Counted from the stretch's first letter, positions 1-8,515 are shown. The stretch: 64,000 nucleotides of DNA from Grimontia kaedaensis (GCF_023746615.1 NZ_CP082276.1:930001-994000); one strand, 5' to 3'. The notes: a model not told the origin generated them from the letters alone. Made by a program: numbers and translations.

Positions 1-2
1 TT

Positions 3-170
3 GAAGAGCTTAAAACGTTGAAAGGTGATGCAGGCGCTAAGCACCTGCTTAACAATGGCAGATATGTGGTCAATGTGGTTGCTATTGATCAGTGCAACAT
101 AGATATCGACACTCAGGAAGACTTGGAAAACTACGTTCACTACCTTAATCATATGGCGTCGCTTTGGTAA
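3..170 (+). CDS. C-terminus of a MocA/MobA-like nucleotidyltransferase (partial)
   Basis: The window opens inside a plus-strand reading frame of 55 codons ending in TAA. The peptide contains GDAGAKHLL and then IDIDTQEDLENY, the last motifs of MobA-like NTP transferases such as molybdenum cofactor cytidylyltransferase (GDkGAk.ll followed by a v.DiDTpeDl motif). Family members transfer CMP or GMP to molybdopterin, or another nucleotide to a sugar. The catalytic N-terminal half lies outside the window, so substrate and length cannot be judged. The molybdate importer 2.6 kb downstream on the other strand fits a molybdenum theme, but that link is inference. Confidence 0.6.
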   Translation, partial: EELKTLKGDAGAKHLLNNGRYVVNVVAIDQCNIDIDTQEDLENYVHYLNHMASLW

Positions 171-188
171 CGACGCCATGTTCGTCAA

Positions 189-1724
189 TCAGGCTAACGC
201 CTCATGAATCCGCGCGTTAGTCGCAGACATACTTTTCAAAGCCACTGGCGCAGAAATCAGCGTCGTGGCTATCAACAACGAAACTGGCACTGCTGTAATC
301 ACGATAAATGACTGCAACGCCGCCAAGCCACCGTTTCCAGCAGTTAGCAATACGGCTGCAACCACACCCAACATCACTGCCCAAAACAGTCGCTGATACT
401 TCGATGGTTTCGCATCTTCGGACGTGACGACAGCAATGGAATACGCCATGGAATCACCCGTTGTCGCCACAAAGGTAGTAGTTAGGATCAGGAAAGCAGG
501 CACCAATATAAACTGAAGTGGAAGTTGCTGAAGCGTCGCAATCAATACACCGGGTAAACCCGTGCTTTCTATTGCGCCGGATATCGCGCCCGGATTGGTC
601 AGCTCAAAGAAGATGCCCGTACCGCCCAGTGCAGTAAACCAGAAGTTGGTCACGATTGGAGACCCAACTGCCACAGCAAGGATCAACACGCGAATACTCC
701 TGCCACGAGAGATCTTCGCAATGAAAATCGCCATCATAGGCGCGAAGCCAATGAACCATCCCCAAAAAAACCACGTCCAGTTGGTCATCCAAGCTGCTTT
801 TTCAGTATCCAGACTCATCGAAGAAAAGTGCTCTAGATAACTACCAAATGCGGTGACAAAAGAACCGAAGATGAAAGACGTCGGCCCCAATGCTAATACA
901 AATAGAAGCAATGCCAAGGCGCCAAGTACATTGAGTTTAGAAAGCCACTGAAGCCCCTTATCCATTCCGGTAAAAGCAGACAGCGAGTAAATGGCTACAA
1001 CCGCCATAAGAATCATCACTTGTGTGCTCATGGTGTTTTCGATGCCAAATAAAGCTTCAATGCTGAAACCCAGTTGGCTAGCCAAAAACCCGATTGGACC
1101 GATCGTACCCGCTGCCACACCGACAATAGAACAAGCATCTACTAACGCACCAAACCAATGCTTTTCAAAACGCTCACCAAATAAAGGATAAAGCAATGCA
1201 CGGGGTCTTAGCTTCAGTCCCTTTTCATAGTGGGCATGCATGAGAACAATTGTCGCTAGGGTGCCCAACACAGCCCAAGCAAGAAATCCCCAATGAAGAA
1301 AGCTCTGACTCAACGCAGCAGTCGCTGCGGCTTCAGTGTGCTGTTCAACGCCAGAATAGGAAGGAGAAGGTGAAAGGAAGTGATACACAGGTTCAGCAGC
1401 CGACCAAAATACGCCACCACCAGCCAATAAGGTACACATGATCATCGAGATCCAACGAAACGCGCTGATATCCGGTTTACTTTGGTGACCGAGCTTCATC
1501 TTTCCATAAGGGGAACAAGCAATGACGAGCGCCAATGCGAGATTCGCTACCATCAACCATTGCCAGAATGCGCCAAACTCTTCAGCTGCGAAACCAAACA
1601 TATTGTTGATAGTCTTGGAGAAAAGCGACATGTCTATCATCGCCGCTAAAAGGAACAGAGCAAAAAAGCTAATGGTTAAAGTCGATACCAGCTTTTCAGC
1701 TTTAAATAGAGAAGTAAAAGTCAT
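189..1724 (-). CDS. BCCT-family betaine/carnitine/choline-type transporter
   Basis: This 511-residue polytopic membrane protein has about twelve hydrophobic segments. It carries the BCCT signatures GGVFWSAAEPVYHF near residue 105 and WTWFFWGWFIGF followed by AKISRGRSIR near residues 315-345. BCCT carriers import quaternary ammonium or sulfonium solutes (betaine, choline, carnitine, DMSP) coupled to Na+ or H+. The length is at the short end for the family and there is no long cytoplasmic tail of the osmosensing kind. The specific substrate cannot be read from the sequence. The gene stands alone, with a good CRP-type site upstream, which suggests catabolite control rather than purely osmotic control. 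Confidence 0.88.
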   Translation of the reverse strand: MTFTSLFKAEKLVSTLTISFFALFLLAAMIDMSLFSKTINNMFGFAAEEFGAFWQWLMVANLALALVIACSPYGKMKLGHQSKPDISAFRWISMIMCTLLAGGGVFWSAAEPVYHFLSPSPSYSGVEQHTEAAATAALSQSFLHWGFLAWAVLGTLATIVLMHAHYEKGLKLRPRALLYPLFGERFEKHWFGALVDACSIVGVAAGTIGPIGFLASQLGFSIEALFGIENTMSTQVMILMAVVAIYSLSAFTGMDKGLQWLSKLNVLGALALLLFVLALGPTSFIFGSFVTAFGSYLEHFSSMSLDTEKAAWMTNWTWFFWGWFIGFAPMMAIFIAKISRGRSIRVLILAVAVGSPIVTNFWFTALGGTGIFFELTNPGAISGAIESTGLPGVLIATLQQLPLQFILVPAFLILTTTFVATTGDSMAYSIAVVTSEDAKPSKYQRLFWAVMLGVVAAVLLTAGNGGLAALQSFIVITAVPVSLLIATTLISAPVALKSMSATNARIHEALA

Positions 1725-1772
1725 TGTGCTCTCACATTGTGTGTGAGGGGCGGCACCTTAGCAAAATCATAA

Positions 1773-1788
1773 TGTGATATCTATCACT
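1773..1788. promoter_or_regulatory. CRP-type site upstream of the BCCT gene
   Basis: TGTGA-TATCTA-TCACT matches the CRP consensus TGTGA-N6-TCACA at nine of ten half-site bases. It lies about 50 bp upstream of the BCCT start at 1724, a usual distance for an activator. Found by eye; the regulator assignment is inference. Confidence 0.5.
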
Positions 1789-1919
1789 TTTATTTGAGAT
1801 CTAATATTTAGCGTTACATTTTCAGGTGATTCAATATCACCTCCCAATTCTATAAGCATCTGTTTTTATTAAGTCACACATCAAATAGACCATAAGCAAT
1901 CGTTATCAACACTAAACAA

Positions 1920-1963
1920 ATACCCAAACAACCTGAAGATGCAGAATTCAGGCCGTTTGGGTA
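1920..1963. repeat. Short copy of a dispersed palindromic repeat
   Basis: This 44 bp imperfect inverted repeat begins ATACCCAAAC and ends GTTTGGGTAT, with arms of 18 bp matching at 16 positions. The left arm, running on into GATGC, is the same sequence as the termini of the 264 bp element at 45978-46241, but almost the whole interior is missing. It is either a solo end-pair or a deleted copy. The remaining intergenic sequence between 1725 and 2073 shows only the CRP-type site. Confidence 0.65.
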
Positions 1964-2073
1964 TATGAGGTGTTCGGTAATAGGTTGAATAGTGGTTGAA
2001 CCCAAGAGGAAAACTGAGAGAAGCAATGAAACAGTGGGAAGGAGTAGAGAGATTGATGTGGGTGAGTAGGTAC

Positions 2074-2099
2074 AAAAAACCTGATTTCTCAGGCTTTTT
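2074..2099 (-). terminator. Terminator overlapping the stop of the orphan gene
   Basis: On the minus strand a GCCTGA/TCAGGT stem with a GAAA-type loop is preceded by As and followed by a run of Ts. It overlaps the 3' end of the minus-strand gene that stops at 2089. Confidence 0.6.
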
Positions 2100-2520
2100 C
2101 TGTTGGTCGTTTCTTAGAGCTCGCATGGGCCTCAACAATCTGTTTGTGAAGCGAAGTCGCGGCGCGAAGCAGTCTAGGATGAATTTGTAATTGCTTCCCT
2201 TCCACCAGCGTCTTGTTGTAGTTAATCACAGAAGCAGTCAAACATGCGGCCACTTTAATCTGATTAAGCTTGTTAGCATACATTGCCGTTTTTATAGCAA
2301 TGAATGCTCGCTGATCGTTCTTCTTGTAGTTTTGAACGGCGAATCGCTCGAATCGCTGGAAATCCTTGTTGTACGACTGGTGGATTCGGGTCACGTGTTT
2401 ATCGTAGTAATCACGATACTTTCCATAACTACCAGTACGATTCGCTTGCATGAGCTTTTTTACCCAATCCGTCGACTTGAGCTTTTTTTTCTTAAACAAG
2501 CCGGTTAGCCATGCAAACAT
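2089..2520 (-). CDS. Uncharacterised basic 143-residue protein
   Basis: I do not recognise this protein. It begins with a short hydrophobic stretch (MFAWLTGLF) followed at once by a lysine cluster, and is then rich in Lys, Arg, Tyr and Asn. It looks helical, with no cysteine pair or known catalytic motif. The start has a usable Shine-Dalgarno sequence (AGGAGAGATAA on the minus strand) and a terminator sits on the stop codon, both arguing for a real, singly transcribed gene. The 250 bp between it and modC (2521-2769) hold nothing I can identify. Confidence 0.55.
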   Translation of the reverse strand: MFAWLTGLFKKKKLKSTDWVKKLMQANRTGSYGKYRDYYDKHVTRIHQSYNKDFQRFERFAVQNYKKNDQRAFIAIKTAMYANKLNQIKVAACLTASVINYNKTLVEGKQLQIHPRLLRAATSLHKQIVEAHASSKKRPTEKA

Positions 2521-2769
2521 TTATCTCTCCTACTACTCATCACGAGCTATCTACTCAACGAGAATATCTAATCTGCTCGTGAAAATTATGCTGTTGCTTG
2601 TATCTAAAGGGGAATTTTGCGACTCATCATACAAGTATCCACCCCGGAACGTTTCACTTGTACATCACTTTGCACAAACGGATACTATTTAGCGTCAGTG
2701 GGCAAATACGATGTACGGCAAACTCTGGGGATTCTACTTCAATTTGCGACAGAAACGGCAGAGAAATTA

Positions 2770-3876
2770 TTAAAAATTCTTGTTCTCTTGGGCCAAATCG
2801 CCCTTGGTAATGCTCACGCCCTTAAGCTGAACAAACACTGAATCACCTTGCAATAGATGAAGGTCATCAACAGCCCACTGGGTTATATTTGCCAGTAATC
2901 TTTGGTTACCAATTCTTAACACAACCTGACAATAGCCCGATGCATTTTCGTCGCATTCGGCACGACAAACTTCTTCTATAACCGCAGGAAGAATATTCCG
3001 AATACTGGTATCAGTCGGGCGAGATTTCACAATGGATATATCATTAGCGAAGATACGGAGACGAAGCATAGAGCCCTTTGCATCATCTACCTTGGTCACC
3101 CAGATTGTTTCCCCTTCCAGATCCAATTGCGTCATCCCGTAAATTGGGTGATGCCCTATCAGTTTTGCCGTTACCAATGCACTTTGCTCTCTGGTTGATA
3201 ACCAAGGCCGCATGGGTGCAGAGCCCCAAACTTCAAGCAAAGGACCATTAGCCACAACCTGCCCTTCATTCAGGATCAGCATGTTGTCAGCAATCTGAAG
3301 AATTTCATCAAGACTATGGCTGACATAAAGCACAGGGATTTTAAGTGACGTTGCCAGACGAAGCAGGTATTGAATTAACTCTTGTTTTCGGGGGCCATCG
3401 AGCGATGCGGTAGGTTCATCCATGATTAAGAGTTCAGGTTCAGAGAGTAATGCTCGGCCTATCGCTACACGTTGCTTCTCGCCGCCAGATAAGGCCGATG
3501 GATGGCGCTTCAAAAGATCCTCAATACCGAGCAACTGGATTACTTCCCCAAACTTAGCTTTATCTTCATTCGGCTGTCCATAACTGAGGTTCTTTTCCAC
3601 AGACATGTGAGGAAACAAACGGGCTTCCTGGAACACATAGCCAATCCGACGGTGCTCCGGCGCGAGATCTATTTTGGCATCGCTATCAAACAGTACTTTG
3701 TCACCCAGAGTTATGCGTCCTGATTGCGGCGCCACCAAACCACTTACCGCATTGATTAGGGAGGTTTTACCCGCGCCAGAGCGGCCAAAAATGGCAGTAA
3801 TACCCGATGAAGGAATACTCTCATCCACACTGAGTTTAAAAGGCTTATGGTCAACGTTAAGCGTCAGCGTAATCAT
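2770..3876 (-). CDS. modC: Molybdate ABC transporter ATP-binding protein ModC
   Basis: ModC is the ATPase that powers high-affinity molybdate import with ModA and ModB at the inner membrane. The chosen start (MITLTLNV, 368 residues) overlaps the modB stop as TAATG; a longer in-frame start 13 codons upstream would lie inside modB. Walker A GRSGAGKT is at residues 31-38, the ABC signature LSGGEKQR near 130 and Walker B LLIMDEPT shortly after. The C-terminal third is a TOBE/Mop-like oxyanion-binding domain, which distinguishes ModC from general sulfate or iron ATPases. Last gene of modABC. Confidence 0.93.
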   Translation of the reverse strand: MITLTLNVDHKPFKLSVDESIPSSGITAIFGRSGAGKTSLINAVSGLVAPQSGRITLGDKVLFDSDAKIDLAPEHRRIGYVFQEARLFPHMSVEKNLSYGQPNEDKAKFGEVIQLLGIEDLLKRHPSALSGGEKQRVAIGRALLSEPELLIMDEPTASLDGPRKQELIQYLLRLATSLKIPVLYVSHSLDEILQIADNMLILNEGQVVANGPLLEVWGSAPMRPWLSTREQSALVTAKLIGHHPIYGMTQLDLEGETIWVTKVDDAKGSMLRLRIFANDISIVKSRPTDTSIRNILPAVIEEVCRAECDENASGYCQVVLRIGNQRLLANITQWAVDDLHLLQGDSVFVQLKGVSITKGDLAQENKNF

Positions 3877-4565
3877 TAAAGTCCCATTTTCCTTTTCATC
3901 CGACGGCTCAACCATTCAGAGCCAAACAATGAGAGCAACGCAATCACGACCGAAATAATGCAAAGACGAGCAACACTCCCTTCCGCACCAGGCGTTTCAA
4001 GGAAGGAAAACATCGCAAGAGGAATGGTTTGGGTTTCACCGGGAATATTCGAAACGAATGTAATGGTTGCGCCAAATTCCCCCAAACTACGGGCAAAGGC
4101 TAAAACCAATCCAGACAAAATACCTGGTGCGATTAAAGGCAAGGTTATGGTGAAAAACACGCGCCATGGAGATGCACCTAATGTGCGGGCAGCCTGCTCG
4201 AGCTTTTTATCGACAAGCTCAATAGATAACCTCACAGCCCTAACCAACAGGGGAAACGCTACGACGGCAGATGCTAACGCAGCCCCTTTCCAACTGAATG
4301 AAAACGACACGCCGAAGGTATCATAGAGCCAGCTGCCGACAGCACCACGACGGCCCATCACCACCAGTAAGAGATAACCAATCACGACAGGCGGAAGCAC
4401 CAACGGAAGGTGAATAAAGCCATCCAGCAGAGACTTACCAGCAAACTCCTTTCTTGCCAGTAGCCAGGCAGTTGCAATGCCAAGTGGCAAGCTAGCAGCT
4501 ACAGCCACAAGAGAGATTTTCAGGCTGAGCGCCAGCGCTTCCCATTCAACAGGTGTAAGTAACAT
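3876..4565 (-). CDS. modB: Molybdate ABC transporter permease ModB
   Basis: This 229-residue inner-membrane permease has about five hydrophobic segments. The EAA loop that docks the ATPase reads EQAARTLGASPWRVFFTITL near residues 130-150. Its length is normal for ModB. The gene starts six bases after modA stops and its TAA overlaps the modC ATG by one base, so the three genes should be translationally coupled. The SLGEFGATI motif that follows the EAA region is typical of molybdate, tungstate and sulfate permeases. Confidence 0.93.
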   Translation of the reverse strand: MLLTPVEWEALALSLKISLVAVAASLPLGIATAWLLARKEFAGKSLLDGFIHLPLVLPPVVIGYLLLVVMGRRGAVGSWLYDTFGVSFSFSWKGAALASAVVAFPLLVRAVRLSIELVDKKLEQAARTLGASPWRVFFTITLPLIAPGILSGLVLAFARSLGEFGATITFVSNIPGETQTIPLAMFSFLETPGAEGSVARLCIISVVIALLSLFGSEWLSRRMKRKMGL

Positions 4566-4571
4566 CAGTGC

Positions 4572-5342
4572 TTATTGCTCTTGTGTTGTTTGCATCACCA
4601 CAAACCCATTGTTTGCGATAATGTTTGCAGCGACGTCTGATCCCAGAAAACGGAAAAACAATTCAGCATTCTCACCCGCCTCCTTGGTCAGCGCTTTAGG
4701 AAAAATGATTGGTGCATGGGCATTTTCAGGGATTTCAGCGATGACCCTCACCTGAGAAGAAGCTTGGGCATCGGAAAAGTAAACAATACCAAGAGGTGCC
4801 TCACCGCGCTCAACCAGAGCTAAGGTGGCTCTCACACTGTTAGAAAAAGCCAGCTTATTTTTCAGGCTATCCCAAAGACCCAGTGTTTCCAGAGATTCTT
4901 TTGCATAGATACCTGCCGGCACATGGCCAGGGTCGGAAATCGCCAATCTGCTATTCCCAATTATCTTGTTTAGGCTTTCGCTATCCAAGGAAGGGAGAGC
5001 GGTAGCATCTTTCCCTGAGACCAAAACCAACTGGTTTTCAACCCAAGGCATTACGGCACTTCCTTCAATCACGCCCTGCTCTACCGTGTAATCCATCCAC
5101 TTTTCATTAGCGGAAATATAGATATCCGCAGGCGCGCCATAAGCAAGCTGCCTCGCTAATGCAGATGAAGAAGCGTAAGAGACGGTCACTTTCTTTCCGC
5201 TCTGCACTTCGTACGCACTCGCGATTTCATTCAATGCTGTCGTCATTGAAGATGCCGCGAACACCAAAACATCATCACGCGCTAATGCCGATGAGGAAAA
5301 TAGGAGCATGAAAGAGAGAAAAGTGAGAAGAATGCGTTGCAT
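4572..5342 (-). CDS. modA: Periplasmic molybdate-binding protein ModA
   Basis: ModA captures molybdate or tungstate in the periplasm and delivers it to ModBC. I chose the ATG giving MQRILLTFLSFMLLF because it begins directly with a signal peptide ending SALA before RDDVLVFAASS. The upstream extension in the same frame (to 5450) is basic and would spoil the signal peptide. The mature protein shows FAASSMTTAL and SYASSSALARQL, whose serines usually bind the oxyanion. About 256 residues, normal for the family. I looked for a ModE operator between 5343 and 5465 and could not find a convincing one. Confidence 0.92.
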   Translation of the reverse strand: MQRILLTFLSFMLLFSSSALARDDVLVFAASSMTTALNEIASAYEVQSGKKVTVSYASSSALARQLAYGAPADIYISANEKWMDYTVEQGVIEGSAVMPWVENQLVLVSGKDATALPSLDSESLNKIIGNSRLAISDPGHVPAGIYAKESLETLGLWDSLKNKLAFSNSVRATLALVERGEAPLGIVYFSDAQASSQVRVIAEIPENAHAPIIFPKALTKEAGENAELFFRFLGSDVAANIIANNGFVVMQTTQEQ

Positions 5343-5452
5343 GCAACCTCTGACTGGCATAAGACAGAAAGGTAATATCATAACAACGAATCTATCAAGA
5401 CGGAAAATCAAAGCGATACGTAAAGGCTTGCTTGGCGAGTATACGAACAAAA

Positions 5453-5474
5453 GAGGCGTAAAACGTTACGCCTC
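5453..5474 (-). terminator. Terminator after the DUF6916-like gene
   Basis: A perfect 8 bp inverted repeat GAGGCGTA-N6-TACGCCTC is followed on the minus strand by TTTTG. It overlaps the stop codon of the minus-strand gene ending at 5466 and separates that gene from modA. Confidence 0.65.
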
Positions 5475-5765
5475 AGTGTTAATCGTAATGGTGTAGCGGT
5501 TGTCTTTGGCTTGCATCATATAGAGGATTTGTTGCCCCATCGATGGATGCGAAATGAGATAGTTTCCCTGTGGAAATTCAGCCTCTTCCGGCCCAAGCAA
5601 AACCATGGTGTAGTTTTCAACAAGGCGGTCATCTTTTGTCGTACCGTTACCCTCGCCTTCATTCACCGCTTCAACCAACACATCGTATTCATTTTCCGCA
5701 CCATCGATCAGTTGAACGGTTTGTCCGGTTAACTTGGAGATATTTTCCCAAGACAATACATTCAT
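5466..5765 (-). CDS. DUF6916-like small protein
   Basis: A 99-residue acidic cytoplasmic protein without signal peptide or membrane segment. The C-terminal half contains a hydrophobic strand, then GPEEAEFPQGNYLISHP, a small-residue turn and a final beta-rich segment. This resembles the LxGP..pxPQGxYxxxHP pattern I remember from DUF6916, a family of unknown function. The start ATG is preceded by GGGAGAGAAAAA, an adequate ribosome site. No operon partner: a terminator follows it and modA has its own upstream spacing. The family assignment is from memory and should be treated as tentative. Confidence 0.6.
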   Translation of the reverse strand: MNVLSWENISKLTGQTVQLIDGAENEYDVLVEAVNEGEGNGTTKDDRLVENYTMVLLGPEEAEFPQGNYLISHPSMGQQILYMMQAKDNRYTITINTEA

Positions 5766-5980
5766 TTTTTCTCTCCCGACATCCGTGTTAGTTTTTGTGT
5801 TACATCCTGATTGAATCGTTATTTTTGTGTATCAACAGGCATAGTTAAAGTGTAGCCAGCAACGGGTTGGGATACTGATTTTAAATAGAATTTTCTGACA
5901 GTTGCCCCACTTTTTCTGTGTAAGTATCAATAAAGCGAGGGTTTAATCGGGACAGAGAGAAATTGGGGAGATATTTTGGA

Positions 5981-6008
5981 ACCAGAAACGCCGAATGGCG
6001 TTTCTGGT
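5981..6008 (-). terminator. Perfect 12 bp hairpin downstream of the candidate small gene
   Basis: ACCAGAAACGCC, a GAAT loop and the exact reverse complement. It lies ten bases past the stop of the 25-codon minus-strand frame at 6019-6096. There is no long T-run, so it could be a terminator, an RNA-stabilising stem or a protein site. Confidence 0.5.
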
Positions 6009-6018
6009 ATCTTTGCGA

Positions 6019-6096
6019 TTAACGCAGTTTTGATGGACGCGTCTTTTGCGTTTTACTTTGATGGTAAAACCATAGGCGTCTTGCTTTATTACTCAT
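6019..6096 (-). CDS. Candidate 25-residue highly basic small protein
   Basis: On the minus strand AAAAAGAGGTGTTCTCT is followed by ATG and 25 codons ending TAA. The peptide starts MSNKARRLWFYHQSK and ends RPSKLR; ten of 25 residues are Lys or Arg, with a Trp-Phe-Tyr core. A Shine-Dalgarno sequence (AAGAGG) lies nine bases upstream of the ATG, and a perfect hairpin follows the stop. I do not recognise the peptide. Composition suggests nucleic-acid or ribosome binding, but that is only inference. It is too short for normal gene callers. Confidence 0.4.
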   Translation of the reverse strand: MSNKARRLWFYHQSKTQKTRPSKLR

Positions 6097-6255
6097 AGAG
6101 AACACCTCTTTTTTTAATCAGGTTCAAATGAGCCGGCCTTCCTGAATGGAGGTTCGCACGCATTACATTCCTGAGTGTTTAAAATACACTTCATCCGCAG
6201 TTGCCAACTTATTGGCTGTCTCCCCTTATTTGTTTACCTCAAGGAGCACACTTCT

Positions 6256-6278
6256 TAAGAATGAAAAATTCATTCTTA
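6256..6278. promoter_or_regulatory. Perfect 10-3-10 palindrome in the leader of the S4 gene
   Basis: TAAGAATGAA-AAA-TTCATTCTTA is a 23 bp perfect palindrome in an AT-rich intergenic stretch (6097-6553). It is about 275 bp upstream of the S4-domain gene and 160 bp upstream of the small basic frame on the other strand. It looks like an operator for a dimeric regulator, which I cannot name. The rest of this gap shows nothing else clear; a 90-codon frame inside it lacks coding character. Confidence 0.35.
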
Positions 6279-6553
6279 TAATCAGGACGAAGCTAATGAT
6301 ATGACAGTAGAAATCGGAAAAAATTCCAGAATTTGTCACAACGAAAGTATTTTTATTACATCTTTTTTCAAGTTTCAAGAGATTCCGAACATGTGCATAA
6401 TCTGCAGGTCACTGTTCTGCATCACAACAGCTCACCTGAATAAGGTATCAATGTTCTATCAATACCAGGTTATTCGTGCGTTTCAGAGTGCACAGGTATC
6501 GAATCTTACGCTAAACTCCCGACGAGCAAATCACAAAGAAATGAGTAGCGAAC

Positions 6554-6970
6554 ATGTCGCACGAAGAAATTGAAGTAGAAGCGCTGGGTATCGAAGTCTC
6601 TTCACAGCCAATAGAACTTTACAAAGTACTAAAAATTGCCAATGCCGTTAGCGGTGGAGGTGAAGCCAAAATGGCCATCGCTGAAGGCTACGTTATTGTT
6701 AACGGTGAAGTAGAAACACGTAAGCGCTGCAAGATCTATGGTGGCGATGTGATTGCTTTCAATGAAGAGTACTACGTAGTACTTTGCGATACGCCTCCTG
6801 CCCCTTTGAAACCAAAGCCGGAAGCGAAACAACACGCAGGGCATAAGCCAGCCCAAAAACCAAAGGCCAAACAGCCTTCTGCAAAAAAGTCCGCTAAACC
6901 TGCAAAAGAAAAAAGCCCCCCCCAAAGCGAAGAGCGGGCACCAAACGGTAGACGCCAGATCTCGTTCTAA
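6554..6970 (+). CDS. S4-domain RNA-binding protein (YbcJ-like) with basic tail
   Basis: Residues 20-75 form a small S4 RNA-binding module: IELYKVLKIANAVSGGGEAK, IAEGYVIVNGEVETRKRCK and GDVIAF. This matches YbcJ-type single S4-domain proteins, which are thought to bind structured RNA; the physiological target is not established. Residues 85-138 are a low-complexity tail rich in Lys, Ala and Pro, absent from the 70-residue E. coli YbcJ. The tail-coding DNA includes AAAAAAG followed by eight Cs (6916-6923), a tract prone to slippage. A strong terminator follows directly. Confidence 0.8.
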   Translation: MSHEEIEVEALGIEVSSQPIELYKVLKIANAVSGGGEAKMAIAEGYVIVNGEVETRKRCKIYGGDVIAFNEEYYVVLCDTPPAPLKPKPEAKQHAGHKPAQKPKAKQPSAKKSAKPAKEKSPPQSEERAPNGRRQISF

Positions 6971-6993
6971 CATTCAGAATAGTCGAAAAAAAA

Positions 6994-7016
6994 GCCACCT
7001 AAACGGTGGCTTTTTG
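6994..7016 (+). terminator. Rho-independent terminator after the S4 gene
   Basis: A-tract, GCCACC-TAAAC-GGTGGC stem-loop, then TTTTT, 24 bases after the S4 stop codon. From here to 7539 there is no gene I can support; only the CRP/FNR-like site at 7327 stands out. Confidence 0.85.
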
Positions 7017-7326
7017 CTTATCTCTAAAGGTTGAAAATCGAATACTGTGGTGTTGTCGTAGATATAGCGTGCCTTACCTTGCTCACTACGTTGAGCTACC
7101 TAGCCTCGTGCATTAGCAACCATGGGCCATGCGGTTTGTAAGGACTTATTCGGTTTTGGTGTATTTCTACACTGGTGTAACATTCCAAATTGTTATGCGA
7201 CCCAAACTCGTCGCCGACACTTTTTTGCCCGGCGGACTCGAGCTTCAAAGCTCATCCTCATTCGTCTAAATTTCTGGGTGCAATTTGAGTATAGGTAAGC
7301 ATTCGAAAGGATCTATATTGAAATTC

Positions 7327-7342
7327 TGTGATTGTGATCAAG
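7327..7342. promoter_or_regulatory. CRP- or FNR-like site upstream of the TDT transporter
   Basis: TGTGATTGTGATCAAG matches most of the CRP consensus TGTGAT..n..ATCACA. It also contains GTGAT-N4-ATCAA, one base from an FNR box. It lies about 210 bp upstream of the transporter start, so either the transcript has a long leader or the match is fortuitous. Confidence 0.3.
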
Positions 7343-7539
7343 TTTCCGCTTTCGACAATATCAGTCTTTTGGGGTGATTTTTCGGCAGGAATTATGCTTT
7401 AAAGCCCCGTCATTTAAGGCCTGAGCAGAAAGGCATTACAAATTTTGTTGTCTATTGGCTGAATTTGTTAAGGAAATTTCGCAAACGCACTCACAACCAT
7501 AAATCAGCAGGCGTATAATGCCCACTCTGCAGTTAGCTC

Positions 7540-8490
7540 ATGGATGTTAGATTGACGGCTTTCCACTCCCCATTTCGATTTATACCTACCGCCCAGTCTT
7601 CCCTTGCGATGGCATTTTTTGGGCTAGGTGTCGCATGGTCTCTCTATCACCCAATAACTGGACATCTCACCCGCCCCATTCTTTCGACAATCGGCATTTT
7701 GTTGATTGGTCCAGTGTGGCTCAAATATATCTTTGAGCCAAAGCGTTTCTTTCAAGATCTCCGAGACCCACTCTACGGTAGCTTGATGGCGCCCATGACC
7801 ATGTCACTTTTGTTGATGGCAGATTTTCTGGCGGAAGTGAATGTCAGCGTGGCAGCCGTTGTCTGGTATCCCGCGATGGCGATGCACATCTTCATGATGT
7901 GTTATTTCCTCTTTTACCAATTGAAAAACTTCGAGAAGTGCAACATCTACCCGAGCTGGTTCCTTTATCCTGTGGGATTGATCAGCAGCACATTGGCAGG
8001 TCCAAAACTGGGTTTTGATAACGAATCTGCCCTGCTCGCCCACATCTGCATCGGTGCGTATTTCTGCATGCTGCCGTTTGTGCTTTACCGGCTCTGCTTT
8101 TTGGAAAGTTTGCCGAGGAACTCACGTCCGGTACTGGCGATCATGGCGGCACCGGTGAACCTCGCGCTCACCGCTTATTTGGTGAACATGCCAAACCCTG
8201 ATCCTGTTTTGGCTGGCGCATTGGCGGGAGTGGGTATCATGATGACCCTGTTCGTCTATCTCTGCTATATCGACCTACTCAAAGAGCCGTTCCAACCCAC
8301 GCTAGCAGCACTGACCTTCCCTTCGGTTATCAGTGCCGTTGCAATGGAGCGATTGATTCTCTGGTTAGGCAAGGACTTCCCACACTGGGCATGGCTGGAG
8401 CGATTAGGTCTGGTCGAACTGACAGTCGCGACGCTTCTGGTGAGTTGGGTCAGTTTTTGCTATTGCCGACACTATGGATTCGGTAAGTAA
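7540..8490 (+). CDS. TDT-family (TehA/SLAC1-like) membrane transporter
   Basis: A 316-residue protein with ten predicted membrane segments and no signal peptide. It starts SPFRFIPTAQSSLAMAFFGLG, the N-terminal TDT signature (P....G..lG.aGL). The family includes tellurite-resistance TehA, C4-dicarboxylate transporters and SLAC1-type anion channels, all built from five helical hairpins. The gating phenylalanine position and the real substrate cannot be assigned by eye. It is a single gene, convergent with the urease operon, and shares a bidirectional hairpin with ureG. Confidence 0.8.
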   Translation: MDVRLTAFHSPFRFIPTAQSSLAMAFFGLGVAWSLYHPITGHLTRPILSTIGILLIGPVWLKYIFEPKRFFQDLRDPLYGSLMAPMTMSLLLMADFLAEVNVSVAAVVWYPAMAMHIFMMCYFLFYQLKNFEKCNIYPSWFLYPVGLISSTLAGPKLGFDNESALLAHICIGAYFCMLPFVLYRLCFLESLPRNSRPVLAIMAAPVNLALTAYLVNMPNPDPVLAGALAGVGIMMTLFVYLCYIDLLKEPFQPTLAALTFPSVISAVAMERLILWLGKDFPHWAWLERLGLVELTVATLLVSWVSFCYCRHYGFGK

Positions 8491-8515
8491 ACAGCGCCAG
8501 ATATAACCAAAAAAG

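Noticed and set aside
1881..2138. 85-codon minus-strand frame in the intergenic repeat region
   Set aside because: It runs through the palindromic repeat and overlaps the end of the orphan gene at 2089; composition is not protein-like.
5343..5465. ModE operator upstream of modA
   Set aside because: I looked for the ATCGxTATATA-type inverted repeat; only scattered partial matches exist, none with correct spacing.
6301..6573. 90-codon plus-strand frame upstream of the S4 gene
   Set aside because: It overlaps the S4 gene start, shows random-like composition, and lacks a ribosome site.
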